From an uncultured Collinsella sp. (GTDB taxonomy: Bacteria; Actinomycetota; Coriobacteriia; Coriobacteriales; Coriobacteriaceae), in the NCBI GenBank assembly GCA_900542555.1, contig UQNU01000017.1:1-38974 (forward strand): DNA of 38,974 nucleotides. Direction: 5' to 3'. The notes under the pieces were generated by a model. That model ran no database searches. It saw only the letters and a program-made list of their open reading frames with translations, and was not told where the DNA came from. Positions 8,795 to 18,201 of this stretch are shown here, one piece after another (positions within the stretch are counted from its first letter, which is position 1; each line of letters begins with the position of its first letter). The position numbers were made by a program, and so were the translations under genes.

Positions 8795-9649
8795 CTAGAG
8801 ACCAGGTTCTCCAAGCAGGTTAACAATGTGATATGCGAGATAACTCTTCTCGGCATCGGTAACGGCAACGTTATAGGTAGACGACAAGTGGGCGGCTATG
8901 GCGTCCGCGCACGAGAATGCGCACGGATACGCCGTTTCATCGATTCGGAACAGCGCGTCTCCGTTGATTTGCCCGGCCGTAGGATCGAGTGCTCGCTGAG
9001 CGAAAAACTGCAGGTGACGAACGAAACGTTCGTAAGGCAGCGAGGTGTCATCGAGGGTCGTAGCATAGCGCTTGGAAACAATCGCAAGCACGTCGCGAAC
9101 AAGCTGGACCGAAACGATCAGACGATCGGAGCGTTGCGGCATGGTGGCGTTGACGATATGCAGCGTAATGAAACCCTGCTCCTCCTCGCTCATCTGGATG
9201 CCCATATACTCCTTGATAATCTGCAGCGCACGGCCCGCAAGTGCATACTCCTTGCGATAGAACTGCTGGATCTCGAGCAGCAACGGATTCTCACAGGAGA
9301 CGCCCTTGCGCTCACGCTCCAAAGCAAGGCTGATATGGTCTGCGAGAGCAATGAGGATCTTATCGTTGATGTCGGCATTGAGCTCTCGGCGGAGCATCTG
9401 AACGATGTCCTCGGAAATCACGAGGTTGACGGTGGGGATGGACTCCAAAAGATGTGCCAAGCGGTCAATCGTACGCGAATCCTGAGAAGTTCCCTCCTGC
9501 AACGCGTAGGTCTTTTCGACCGACGTCTCATCGATGGCATCGCCGGCATGGCGACCAAAGCAGAGGCCTCGACCGATGACGATGAGCTCGGAGCCATCGT
9601 CCGAAGTGACCATTGCGACGTTGTTGTTAAAAACTCGCTTGATAACCAC
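8795..9649 (-). CDS. BglG/LicT-family transcriptional antiterminator
   Basis: RNA-binding regulator that stops early termination in sugar PTS operons. The N-terminal co-antiterminator domain is clear (VIKRVFNNNVAMV and IVIGRGLCFG), and two PTS regulation domains follow, marked by LADHISLALERE and FITLHIVNA for the first and FVRHLQFFAQR and YLAYHIVNLLGE for the second. These domains carry the histidines phosphorylated by PTS proteins in the family. Length is 284 residues, as expected. I place the start at GTG 9649, which gives the family's usual MVIKRVFNNNVA and has GGTGGG nearby; GTG codons at 9658 and 9661 are alternatives. The gene is 18 bases after the EIIA stop and should be co-transcribed, so it probably regulates its own operon. 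Confidence 0.93.
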   Translation of the reverse strand: MVIKRVFNNNVAMVTSDDGSELIVIGRGLCFGRHAGDAIDETSVEKTYALQEGTSQDSRTIDRLAHLLESIPTVNLVISEDIVQMLRRELNADINDKILIALADHISLALERERKGVSCENPLLLEIQQFYRKEYALAGRALQIIKEYMGIQMSEEEQGFITLHIVNATMPQRSDRLIVSVQLVRDVLAIVSKRYATTLDDTSLPYERFVRHLQFFAQRALDPTAGQINGDALFRIDETAYPCAFSCADAIAAHLSSTYNVAVTDAEKSYLAYHIVNLLGEPGL

Positions 9650-9667
9650 GGTACCCACCACAAGAAT

Positions 9668-10180
9668 TTACTCGGAAAGCCAGACGACAGGCTCTTTAAC
9701 AGCAACAGGGCCGGAAGCATGCTCACGAAGAGTCGAGTTCTCCGAACGCTCACACACGATAACGAAGACCGTGGGATCAAAGCCGGCAGCGCGAACCACG
9801 TCGAAATCGACCTCGACGAGGGGCTGGCCCGCGTCGACATGGTCACCCTGGGCAACAAGCGCATGGAAGCCCTTGCCCTCAAGTTTAACAGTGTCGATTC
9901 CGATATGCAGCATCACCTGAGCGGAGCTGTCATCGGACATGATGCCCAGCGCGTGCTCAGTCGGAAACAGCGCCGCGACGGTGCCGGAAACAGGAGCGCA
10001 CACCGTTCCCTCTTGGGGAACCACGGCAACGCCATCACCCACCGCACGGCTGCTAAAAGCGGGGTCATTGGTTTTTTCTAGATTAACAAGCTCGCCGGAA
10101 ACAGGGGCGAGGATTTCGAACTCGGAAGTCGCAGTCGCCTGCTTATCCGAGCCACCCATAAGGCGAGAAAAGAAACCCAT
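9668..10180 (-). CDS. PTS EIIA component, glucose (Crr) family
   Basis: Cytoplasmic phosphocarrier of 170 residues that passes phosphate from HPr to EIIB. Both conserved histidines are visible: His76 in TEHALGI and the phosphorylated His92 in MLHIGIDTVKL. FEILAPVSGELVNL and VSGTVAALF are also typical. A short N-terminal extension (MGFFSRLMGGSDKQ) precedes the domain. ATG at 10180 is preferred, with AAGGGA 9 bases upstream; ATG at 10198 is in frame but has no ribosome site of its own. It is the first gene of the operon and supplies the domain missing from the EIICB protein. In other bacteria this EIIA class also mediates catabolite control; whether it does here is unknown. Confidence 0.93.
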   Translation of the reverse strand: MGFFSRLMGGSDKQATATSEFEILAPVSGELVNLEKTNDPAFSSRAVGDGVAVVPQEGTVCAPVSGTVAALFPTEHALGIMSDDSSAQVMLHIGIDTVKLEGKGFHALVAQGDHVDAGQPLVEVDFDVVRAAGFDPTVFVIVCERSENSTLREHASGPVAVKEPVVWLSE

Positions 10181-10206
10181 GGTGACATGTCCCTTCATAA
10201 ATATAG

Positions 10207-10293
10207 CCCAACCAAAATCAATCGAATGCGCCCATTGAGACGCACCCGTTCAAAGACTTTGGTTAGGCCCATGTCCGAGGGGACTCGGTAACC
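10207..10293 (-). promoter_or_regulatory. Candidate antiterminator/terminator leader of the PTS operon
   Basis: Read on the minus strand, GGTTACCGAG...CTCGG...CCTAACC (10293-10261) folds into a two-part hairpin of 33 nt, close in size and shape to the ~30-nt RAT targets of LicT/SacT proteins. Its 3' arm CCTAACCAAA (10267-10258) can instead pair with TTTTGGTTGGG (10217-10207), forming a second structure just before the EIIA gene. The two folds are exclusive. The RAT consensus sequence is not closely followed and the U-tract after the second stem is weak. Confidence 0.45.
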
Positions 10294-10396
10294 TTCCGCA
10301 TTTCTTTTTACGGGGGTTATTGTAGGCAACAACAAAGCCAGAATAGTCATTATGACCGGTGAGCGGTATTTTTTCTTCGATAAACGGTATTTAAGC

Positions 10397-10441
10397 GGCA
10401 CTTAGGGACGTTCCTTTTCTGCCGGCACTCGGGAACACTCC
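10397..10441. repeat. Two imperfect direct repeats, GGCACTyrGGGA type
   Basis: GGCACTTAGGGACGTTCC (10397-10414) and GGCACTCGGGAACACTCC (10424-10441) are direct copies 27 bases apart. The GGGAC-type core resembles the ends of Repeat C, which begins 11 bases later, so this may be part of the same repeat cluster. Confidence 0.55.
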
Positions 10442-10451
10442 TCACTCTGGT

Positions 10452-10587
10452 GCATTGGGGACAGGTTACTTTGCACCAATCATGAGTTGCGGTGAAATAG
10501 GGACTGCAAAGCCGCTCAAAAGGCCAAAACAGTCCGTATTCCACCGCAACTTCAAGACGTTGATGCAGATTAACCTGGCCCCATTGC
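10452..10587. repeat. Repeat C copy 1, interrupted by Repeat B
   Basis: The left arm (10452-10480, GCATTGGGGACAGGTTACTT...) and right arm (10560-10587) are inverted copies matching at most of 28 positions. In the other copy, at 25029-25075, equivalent arms are separated by 3 bases. Here they are about 80 bases apart because Repeat B (10485-10551) lies between them. Confidence 0.8.
10485..10551. repeat. Repeat B copy 1 (67-bp palindrome)
   Basis: Arms AGTTGCGGTGAAATAGGGAC(TG) and (CA)GTCCGTATTCCACCGCAACT, 22 bases each, pair with two mismatches around a 23-base core. The same arms, with the same two mismatches and the same total length, recur at 37369-37435. Confidence 0.9.
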
Positions 10588-10603
10588 GCCAATTTCGTAT
10601 GCG

Positions 10604-11365
10604 CTAGATGAAGAGCTCGCATTCCTTCCGCACGACGCAAACCTTGCGCAGCATCTGGGAAACAGCGGATAGTTTGTTGGAATCAAGCTTGCGAGCACCT
10701 CTCGGACATACGGCGATGCAGCGCATGCAGGAGATGCACGCCTCGCCAGCCGCTCGTTTGGGGTCACCCTTGTCGATAGCACAAACGGGGCACGCCGCGG
10801 CGCATGCACCGCAGGAGACACAATCCCCTGTTGCCTCGGGTGCCATGCGGTGACTTCCGGCTTGTTTATAAGGACGATTGCCGGGAATAGAGGGCTCGGA
10901 TGTATCCTCAGCCAACAGCTTTTGCTGAATTTGCTGCGCAAACTCTGCGAGCTGCGCCGCATCCTGCGCATCCGGACGACCGGCAGCAAACTGTCGCGCA
11001 ATGGAATGTTCTGCAATGGCTGCAACTGCCGCGATCACCCGGAATCCCGCATGCTTCGCAACGTCCTCCAGCTCTACGAGCGTGTCCTCAAACGCGCGGT
11101 TTCCGTATACACAAACCAAAACAGCCCGAGCCCCGTTGCCGCGCACCATGCCCAACCGGTCAGCCACCACAGCCGGGATTCTACCGGCATACGCCGGCAC
11201 AGAGATTACGGCCACGTCGTCCTCAGTCATCGAGACAGCGCTGAAATCTAGCCCGCTATCGGTCAGATCGACGGTAACGGTATTCTTGCCCAGTGCTCCG
11301 GCCACAAGGCCAGACACCTTCTGCGTTCCACCCGTCGGACTAAACACAATTTCGAATACGCTCAT
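10604..11365 (-). CDS. EFR1-type flavodoxin-ferredoxin fusion
   Basis: A 253-residue soluble electron carrier. The N-terminal ~170 residues are flavodoxin-like, with the phosphate-binding loop FSPTGGT at residues ~8-14 and core strands such as VAVISVPAYAGRIP and ARAVLVCVYGNRAFEDT. The C-terminal part carries two 4Fe-4S motifs, CVSCGACAAACP and CISCMRCIAVCP. This arrangement is that of the EFR1 family of ferredoxins in anaerobes; physiological partners are not known. ATG at 11365 is chosen because GGGGAGGG lies 7 bases upstream. It is a single gene: the nearest neighbours are separated by repeats on the left and a 620-base gap on the right. Confidence 0.9.
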   Translation of the reverse strand: MSVFEIVFSPTGGTQKVSGLVAGALGKNTVTVDLTDSGLDFSAVSMTEDDVAVISVPAYAGRIPAVVADRLGMVRGNGARAVLVCVYGNRAFEDTLVELEDVAKHAGFRVIAAVAAIAEHSIARQFAAGRPDAQDAAQLAEFAQQIQQKLLAEDTSEPSIPGNRPYKQAGSHRMAPEATGDCVSCGACAAACPVCAIDKGDPKRAAGEACISCMRCIAVCPRGARKLDSNKLSAVSQMLRKVCVVRKECELFI

Positions 11366-11500
11366 CGAGGCACCCTCCCCTACGCCTGGCAACGCGTCAA
11401 GCCGCTTTCACATCCAGCCAGAGTATACGGCACGTGGGGTCCCCGTTTTGATGCACCAAGCACCCCAATGCACCCACCCTACGCTGTCTGCCTCTTCGTT

Positions 11501-11537
11501 TTGTATAAATTACGGTACAGATTGTATATATTTACGG
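11501..11537. promoter_or_regulatory. Tandem TTGTATA direct repeats, likely operator of the EFR1 gene
   Basis: TTGTATAAATTACGG (11501) and TTGTATATATTTACGG (11522) are direct repeats spaced 21 bases start to start, which is two helical turns. They lie ~140 bases upstream of the divergent EFR1 start, in an AT-rich stretch expected to hold its promoter. Confidence 0.4.
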
Positions 11538-11575
11538 GATACCGCCGTGCTCTCCTGAGGTACCCCATCCTGGCC

Positions 11576-11810
11576 CGTGCAAAAAACGGAGTATTCTGCA
11601 ACGTGACCACGCCAGCACCGCCGCGGGTGGGCAAAACTGTAGGGCGCCGCATCATTCTAAGTCCCGACATGGCGAGAATGACGCGCCCCTGCTCCGGAAA
11701 ACGGCGAAATTTAACTCAAAACGCTCATAAGGGATATCTGAAGGCCACCGTTGGCAATACCGAATCGTATGCAGCCAACTAGAGCTGCTGAATACTCCAA
11801 AAAATGCACG
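11576..11810. repeat. 235-bp segment bounded by inverted 25-bp ends
   Basis: The left end CGTGCAAAAAACGGAGTATT (continuing CTGCA, 11576-11600) and the right end (11786-11810) share CGTGCA, GGAGTATTC and GCA in inverted orientation, with a 6-base A/T block between that differs. No open frame fits inside. It looks like a small non-autonomous element or two separate copies of one motif. Confidence 0.45.
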
Positions 11811-11921
11811 GCGCACCCCATGGGACCCATTGCTGCATGGCAGGAAATAGGTCCTCGGCATCCTCTAGATGCATTCCCGAGGAAATCACATTTGAACTAG
11901 CGATCGGATACGACAAACAAA

Positions 11922-11953
11922 AAGGGCCCCGAGCGTAGTTGCTCGGGACCCTT
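11922..11953 (-). terminator. Rho-independent terminator of the DEAD-box helicase gene
   Basis: On the minus strand AAGGGTCCCGAGC and GCTCGGGGCCCTT pair around a 6-base loop and run into TTTTTGTTTG. It lies 33 bases past the helicase stop. Confidence 0.92.
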
Positions 11954-11985
11954 GGTTCACCTCACGCTAGCGTGCGATGCGTATG

Positions 11986-14235
<2,250 letters not shown>

Positions 14236-14505
14236 ATGTTGTTGTTCCTTATCTGCACGCGCAATGGGCACGGCATGCGGCCGCGCGGGCGTGCTTGGTA
14301 GTGCGCTAATACATACAAAAACAAGTGCGCACAGAGAGGACGTTGCTCAGCACGCTGGCGATCGCTTTGGCAGCCCTATCACGCGCCGTCCAGACGCAGC
14401 AGCTCTAAGCGATGGAGCAGATTCGCCGCCGGTTAGTATACCCGTGCTTCGCATGCCCCCACGTAAACCACAGATGACGAGGCGGACGAGGTGGGCCTGG
14501 CCGAT

Positions 14506-14565
14506 TGTCTCAATCTGTAACAGCTGCGGGACAAAACCGGGTCCTAATTGTTATAGATCAAGACA
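14506..14565. repeat. Repeat A copy 1 (minus orientation)
   Basis: Arms TGTCTCAATCTGTAAC and GTTATAGATCAAGACA around a 28-base core, one base longer than in all the other copies. Its arms are the least well matched. It lies between divergent genes. Confidence 0.92.
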
Positions 14566-14613
14566 GAGGGGATTTCCGTCCAGTCCAAACCAAATCTCTC
14601 AGGCTTCCTGCAA

Positions 14614-14635
14614 TTTCGAACATGTGGCCTATAAT
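14614..14635 (+). promoter_or_regulatory. Likely promoter of the FHA/kinase region
   Basis: A perfect -10 box TATAAT at 14630-14635 lies ~110 bases before the FHA start. The -35 is poor (CTGCAA, 16 bases upstream), so the assignment rests on the -10. Confidence 0.45.
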
Positions 14636-14742
14636 GTCGCTTTGGTTACGCTATATATTGCGCAGCCATTTAATACGTCGCCCACCGGGGGCCATTAATT
14701 CCTATCGCCATATTGGCTAGGAAGCAATCAAAGGAGGTATCC

Positions 14743-15705
14743 GTGGCAGCAGAGACGCCTTGCTCGGTCCTCTATAACGATATTCGCTCGTTCGGCGGTC
14801 TTAAACATCTCGAGATCGCCCGAATGCTCATCAATGGAAACTCTTATCTCGGCAGTACCCTGCTCGAGAAATGCTCTTCCAACCGCTCGTATCTCACCCG
14901 TTACATCGTCCATCGCAAGCCTGACCAGTGCGCGCCCTCCATCTACAGCGACTTTACCGTCACCACGCTCAACCTTTCCTCGGCAATCTGCAGCAAGCTC
15001 GGCGGCGGCGAGTCCGCCTATCGGGCAATCGCCGAGCACTATCGCGGTCCGGCCGCCAACGAAATGATGTCGGCTCTCGCCAGCTACAAGCTGGACAGCC
15101 GCCTATATGCAAATGCCCTCAATCGCATCGACAACTTTGACGGCAATGCCGTGCGTGAAAAAAGCACGCTCTTCTTGATGCTCTTTGTGGCAACGGGGGC
15201 GCTCGCCGATCCCGTTCAGGGCGTGGCCACCGTCGAGCGCTTTTGCGACAGCAAGACGGGCGGGCACTTTGGCACCACCGAAACTACCGTCGGTCGTGGC
15301 TTTATGAGCAGCCTGGAGCAGCCGCGCACCGTCGCCCCCAACCTCGGTCTGCTCAGAACCCATGCCGACAACTGCGCCGACATGCAAATCCATCCCCTCA
15401 CACGCGATCCGCGCGGCACCGTGATTGGTTCTTTGCCCAAAACCTCGCCCAGCATCACCGATGTGGGCGCCGACGCATCGCGCGAGCATCTTCGCATTTG
15501 GCTTGAGGGTGAACACTGGTACGCCCAGGGCCTTGGATCGACCAACGGCACGGTACTCGAATCGGGTGCAGGCGACGGCGATATTGTGATTGAGCCGCCG
15601 CGCGACCAACGCGAGCCCGGCAAAGTCTATCCCCCCGTGGAAATCGCCAACAGCGACAGGCTCCATCTGGGTCTCTACACGACATTCCTTGTCATTGTGG
15701 ACTAG
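14743..15705 (+). CDS. FHA-domain protein
   Basis: About 320 residues. The last ~100 form a forkhead-associated domain, which in its family binds phosphothreonine; the conserved SREHLRIWL and GSTNGTVL segments are clear (about residues 245-275), giving the Ser-x-x-His and Asn-Gly recognition elements. The first ~200 residues are not recognised; they include a hydrophobic stretch LFLMLFVATGALADP and no signal peptide. GTG at 14743 is preceded by AAAGGAGGT, an almost perfect ribosome site, so the upstream TTG at 14713 is rejected. The next gene, 170 bases downstream on the same strand, is a Ser/Thr kinase, so the FHA domain may read phosphorylation by that kinase or by its targets (inference). 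A terminator separates them. Confidence 0.88.
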   Translation: MAAETPCSVLYNDIRSFGGLKHLEIARMLINGNSYLGSTLLEKCSSNRSYLTRYIVHRKPDQCAPSIYSDFTVTTLNLSSAICSKLGGGESAYRAIAEHYRGPAANEMMSALASYKLDSRLYANALNRIDNFDGNAVREKSTLFLMLFVATGALADPVQGVATVERFCDSKTGGHFGTTETTVGRGFMSSLEQPRTVAPNLGLLRTHADNCADMQIHPLTRDPRGTVIGSLPKTSPSITDVGADASREHLRIWLEGEHWYAQGLGSTNGTVLESGAGDGDIVIEPPRDQREPGKVYPPVEIANSDRLHLGLYTTFLVIVD

Positions 15706-15708
15706 CAC

Positions 15709-15737
15709 GGACGGCGATCGGAAGACGGTCGCCGTCC
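15709..15737 (+). terminator. Terminator after the FHA gene
   Basis: GGACGGCGA and TCGCCGTCC pair perfectly around an 11-base loop, followed by GTCTTTCGTCTTC. The kinase gene 140 bases further on probably needs its own promoter or depends on read-through. Confidence 0.75.
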
Positions 15738-15876
15738 GTCTTTCGTCTTCTACCTTCTGCGTCGTAAACGACAATACTCAGCGGCACATGTGAGCAGTGC
15801 GGCTATCATGGTACTTTACCGATATCCGCGCTGCTCACGTGTACGCGCGGCAACCCATGCCAGACAAAGGAACGCC

Positions 15877-17961
15877 ATGGATACTACCGATAGCGCCTAT
15901 GGCGACAAACTCATCCGTCTCGATACGTTCGACACCGCCGTGGCGGTCGACCCCAGCGCCGAGGACGACGCCAAGCGTCGGTTTATGACGCTTATTCTCC
16001 AGACGGCCCACCGCAACAACGGCAACATCGGGCACGTGCTGCGCGCGACCAACACGAGCGGCGAGGTCTTTGCCGTCAAGCTACTCAAGGACAACGCCAT
16101 CCTTTCCGGCCAAGCCCCCGACCGCTCCGCCGAGCAATCGGCAGCGCACCTGGCCAACACCGCTGCGCTGTTCGAGGAGTACCGTCATCTGTGTACCGTC
16201 TCGCACCTGCGCGGATTTCCGCGCGTCTATGGCTACGGATCGTGCGAGGACGACCCGCTCATCCTCATGGAGTGGGTCGAGGGCACCTCGCTCAAGCAGG
16301 CGCTGCCCCTGCTTCCTCACGACGCCTCGGGCGGGCTGACCACCCAGATGGTCGCCGCCGTCGGAAACGCCGTGCTTCGTGCGCTCTTGATGACCCAAGG
16401 CCTCGTGAATCCGGTCATCCATCGCGACCTGTCGCCTGCCAATATCATGTTCCGCACCGCCAGCCGAACGCTCGAGCAGCAGATTGCCGATTGTTCCTTT
16501 GACCCCTGCCTCATCGACATGGGCTCCGCGACCATGGCTCTCGGCGACGACACGATCACCCGGCGCGCCGACATCTGGCGCTTTGCCACGCCCGCATACG
16601 CCGCGCCCGAGATGCTCACGCAGGATATTGAAGGCATCGCGGCCCTTCGCCGTTCGCCGGCAATCGACGTCTATGCGCTTTCGAGCATTCTGTACCAGCT
16701 CTACAGCGGTCGCAAACCGTTTGACTTTGAGTCGACGGACGCCGCTGCAACCGGCTCGTTCTATCTCGTAAAGACCAAGACCAAGCCGGCACCGCTCGAG
16801 CCGCGCTGCGAGGGCGATGAAGCGCTCGTCCAAATCATCATGAAGGGCCTCTCAGTCGAGCAGTGCGATCGTCCCACCGAGCAGCAGATGCTCGAGGTGC
16901 TCTCGGCATACCTCACCGATGCCGAATCCGAGGGCCGCGAAGGCACAGGAGACGAGGCCGCGATTGATATCGATTCTGGCACGCACCTTAAGGTCGACGT
17001 CGCCGGCGAGCGCGCGCGAGAGATCCTGGAGCAGGCCCGGCACGATGCCATGACCCGCCGCCGCTTTATTATCGGTGGCGTTGTCGCAGCCGTTGCGGGG
17101 CTCAGCGTTATCGGGGCGGCAACCCATGGCTTTGGCATCCCCGACTACCTTGACGGCATCCGCGGTTCACTTGACGACTACACCTGGGATCAGCTGCAGG
17201 AGATTTCGCTCAAGATTAAGGCCGCCGAGACCCGTAGCGAGGCACGCGAGATTGCCAAGCGCTATCATCTGCTCGATGCCGATGGGCATATCCCCTATCC
17301 GTGTACCAAGCGTGTCACGCTCACCAACGGGCTGCAGGTTGGCGCGCAGCTTGTGGGCATCCGCCACGATGAGCTTCTGGACGGGACGGGCAAGGCCGGA
17401 CTGACGTTTATATTCGATGCGGGTATTGCCGAGCGCAACGCTGCGGCTGAACCGCCGAGCGCCGGCTGGGCAGATTGCGAGCTGCGGGAATGGCTCAACG
17501 GCGACGGCCTTAAGCTGCTGCCCAACGAGTTGCGCGCACTCATCAAATCTGTCAAAAAGATCTCGAATAACGCTGGCGCCGCCAACAGTGCATCGTGTCT
17601 GAGCGAGTTGCCCGCAACCCTTTGGCTGCCCGCCATGGTCGAGCTGTGCGGTACGCAACCGCCCGATTCGTTTGCCGAGAGCTATCACTACCTGGCAGAC
17701 ATCTACAACGGCGAGGGCAAGGAGTACCAGCTGTTCCGCGAGCTCAAGGTGAGTCCGTATACCACAAACGAGATGTTGGTTCGCCAGTGGAAGGGCAAGG
17801 ACACCTGTTGGTGGGAACGAACGGCGAGTCCTGACACATCGGAGAGTGGAGGCACACTCTATTTGAATCGCGTGGGCCACGACGGCGACGCCTTTACGTA
17901 CGCAACGCCTGCGGACAAGCCAAATAAACGAACCTGTGTGATCCCCGGATTCTGTATCTAG
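15877..17961 (+). CDS. Membrane Ser/Thr protein kinase with DUF6273-like outer domain
   Basis: About 694 residues. The kinase domain (residues ~40-330) shows the ATP-lysine (EVFAVKLLKDN), the catalytic loop HRDLSPANIMFR, the metal site LIDMGSA (DMG in place of DFG) and the activation-segment end YAAPEM. The glycine loop is reduced (GNIGHVLRA). One membrane helix follows an RRR anchor at about residues 391-415 (RRRFIIGGVVAAVAGLSVIG). The C-terminal ~240 residues, probably outside, resemble DUF6273: GWADCELREWLNGDGLKLLP, LWLPAMVELCG, CWWERTASP and a closing Cys. Ligand unknown. ATG at 15877 has AAAGGA upstream. The HRD and DMG aspartates remain, so activity is expected despite the weak glycine loop. 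The preceding FHA gene is a plausible partner. Confidence 0.88.
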   Translation: MDTTDSAYGDKLIRLDTFDTAVAVDPSAEDDAKRRFMTLILQTAHRNNGNIGHVLRATNTSGEVFAVKLLKDNAILSGQAPDRSAEQSAAHLANTAALFEEYRHLCTVSHLRGFPRVYGYGSCEDDPLILMEWVEGTSLKQALPLLPHDASGGLTTQMVAAVGNAVLRALLMTQGLVNPVIHRDLSPANIMFRTASRTLEQQIADCSFDPCLIDMGSATMALGDDTITRRADIWRFATPAYAAPEMLTQDIEGIAALRRSPAIDVYALSSILYQLYSGRKPFDFESTDAAATGSFYLVKTKTKPAPLEPRCEGDEALVQIIMKGLSVEQCDRPTEQQMLEVLSAYLTDAESEGREGTGDEAAIDIDSGTHLKVDVAGERAREILEQARHDAMTRRRFIIGGVVAAVAGLSVIGAATHGFGIPDYLDGIRGSLDDYTWDQLQEISLKIKAAETRSEAREIAKRYHLLDADGHIPYPCTKRVTLTNGLQVGAQLVGIRHDELLDGTGKAGLTFIFDAGIAERNAAAEPPSAGWADCELREWLNGDGLKLLPNELRALIKSVKKISNNAGAANSASCLSELPATLWLPAMVELCGTQPPDSFAESYHYLADIYNGEGKEYQLFRELKVSPYTTNEMLVRQWKGKDTCWWERTASPDTSESGGTLYLNRVGHDGDAFTYATPADKPNKRTCVIPGFCI

Positions 17962-18002
17962 GCGGCGGGCGTCTTGCCGTGACGGGACCCCTCCCCGGCA
18001 AA

Positions 18003-18061
18003 TGTCTCGATCTGTAACGGTTAGAGGTCATATTTGCTGCTAGATGTTACAGAACGAGACA
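18003..18061. repeat. Repeat A copy 2 (plus orientation)
   Basis: Arms TGTCTCGATCTGTAAC and GTTACAGAACGAGACA around a 27-base core ending in CTAGAT. It begins 41 bases after the kinase stop and may also act as a 3' hairpin for it. Confidence 0.95.
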
Positions 18062-18201
18062 TTAGCTTGCCGAGAACTTCGACTCATAAATGTGACTCAA
18101 GTGTGTCGATATTTTCTTGCCAATGTTGCGCAACAGAAACCCTTTCGGCGGTCGTAACGTACGAATTGTCATAGGTACCCCTTCAACGATTGGGAGAAGA
18201 A

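Larger units (their letters stand above)
10181..10603. other. Gene-free gap: PTS leader plus nested repeats
   Basis: No convincing gene. From left to right: the PTS operon leader (10181-10330), a direct repeat (10397-10441), and a Repeat C element (10452-10587) split by a Repeat B palindrome. Confidence 0.8.
11366..11985. other. Gene-free gap with paired direct repeats, inverted-repeat element and terminator
   Basis: I see no convincing coding sequence; the longest plus-strand frame (11468-11782) has no ribosome site and an unnatural composition. The gap holds the promoter region of the EFR1 gene, the direct repeats at 11501-11537, an inverted-repeat-bounded segment (11576-11810), and the helicase terminator. 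Confidence 0.75.
14236..14742. other. Divergent gap between helicase and FHA genes
   Basis: No gene seen. The helicase side holds GTGCGC/GCGCAC (14301-14332), able to form a hairpin in the mRNA leader, and a possible -10 (TATACT on the minus strand near 14440) that would give a leader of ~200 nt. Repeat A copy 1 lies in the middle, and the FHA promoter on the right. Confidence 0.6.

Noticed and set aside
11468..11782. Small plus-strand gene in the EFR1/helicase gap
   Set aside because: No ribosome site, biased composition, and it overlaps the inverted-repeat segment.
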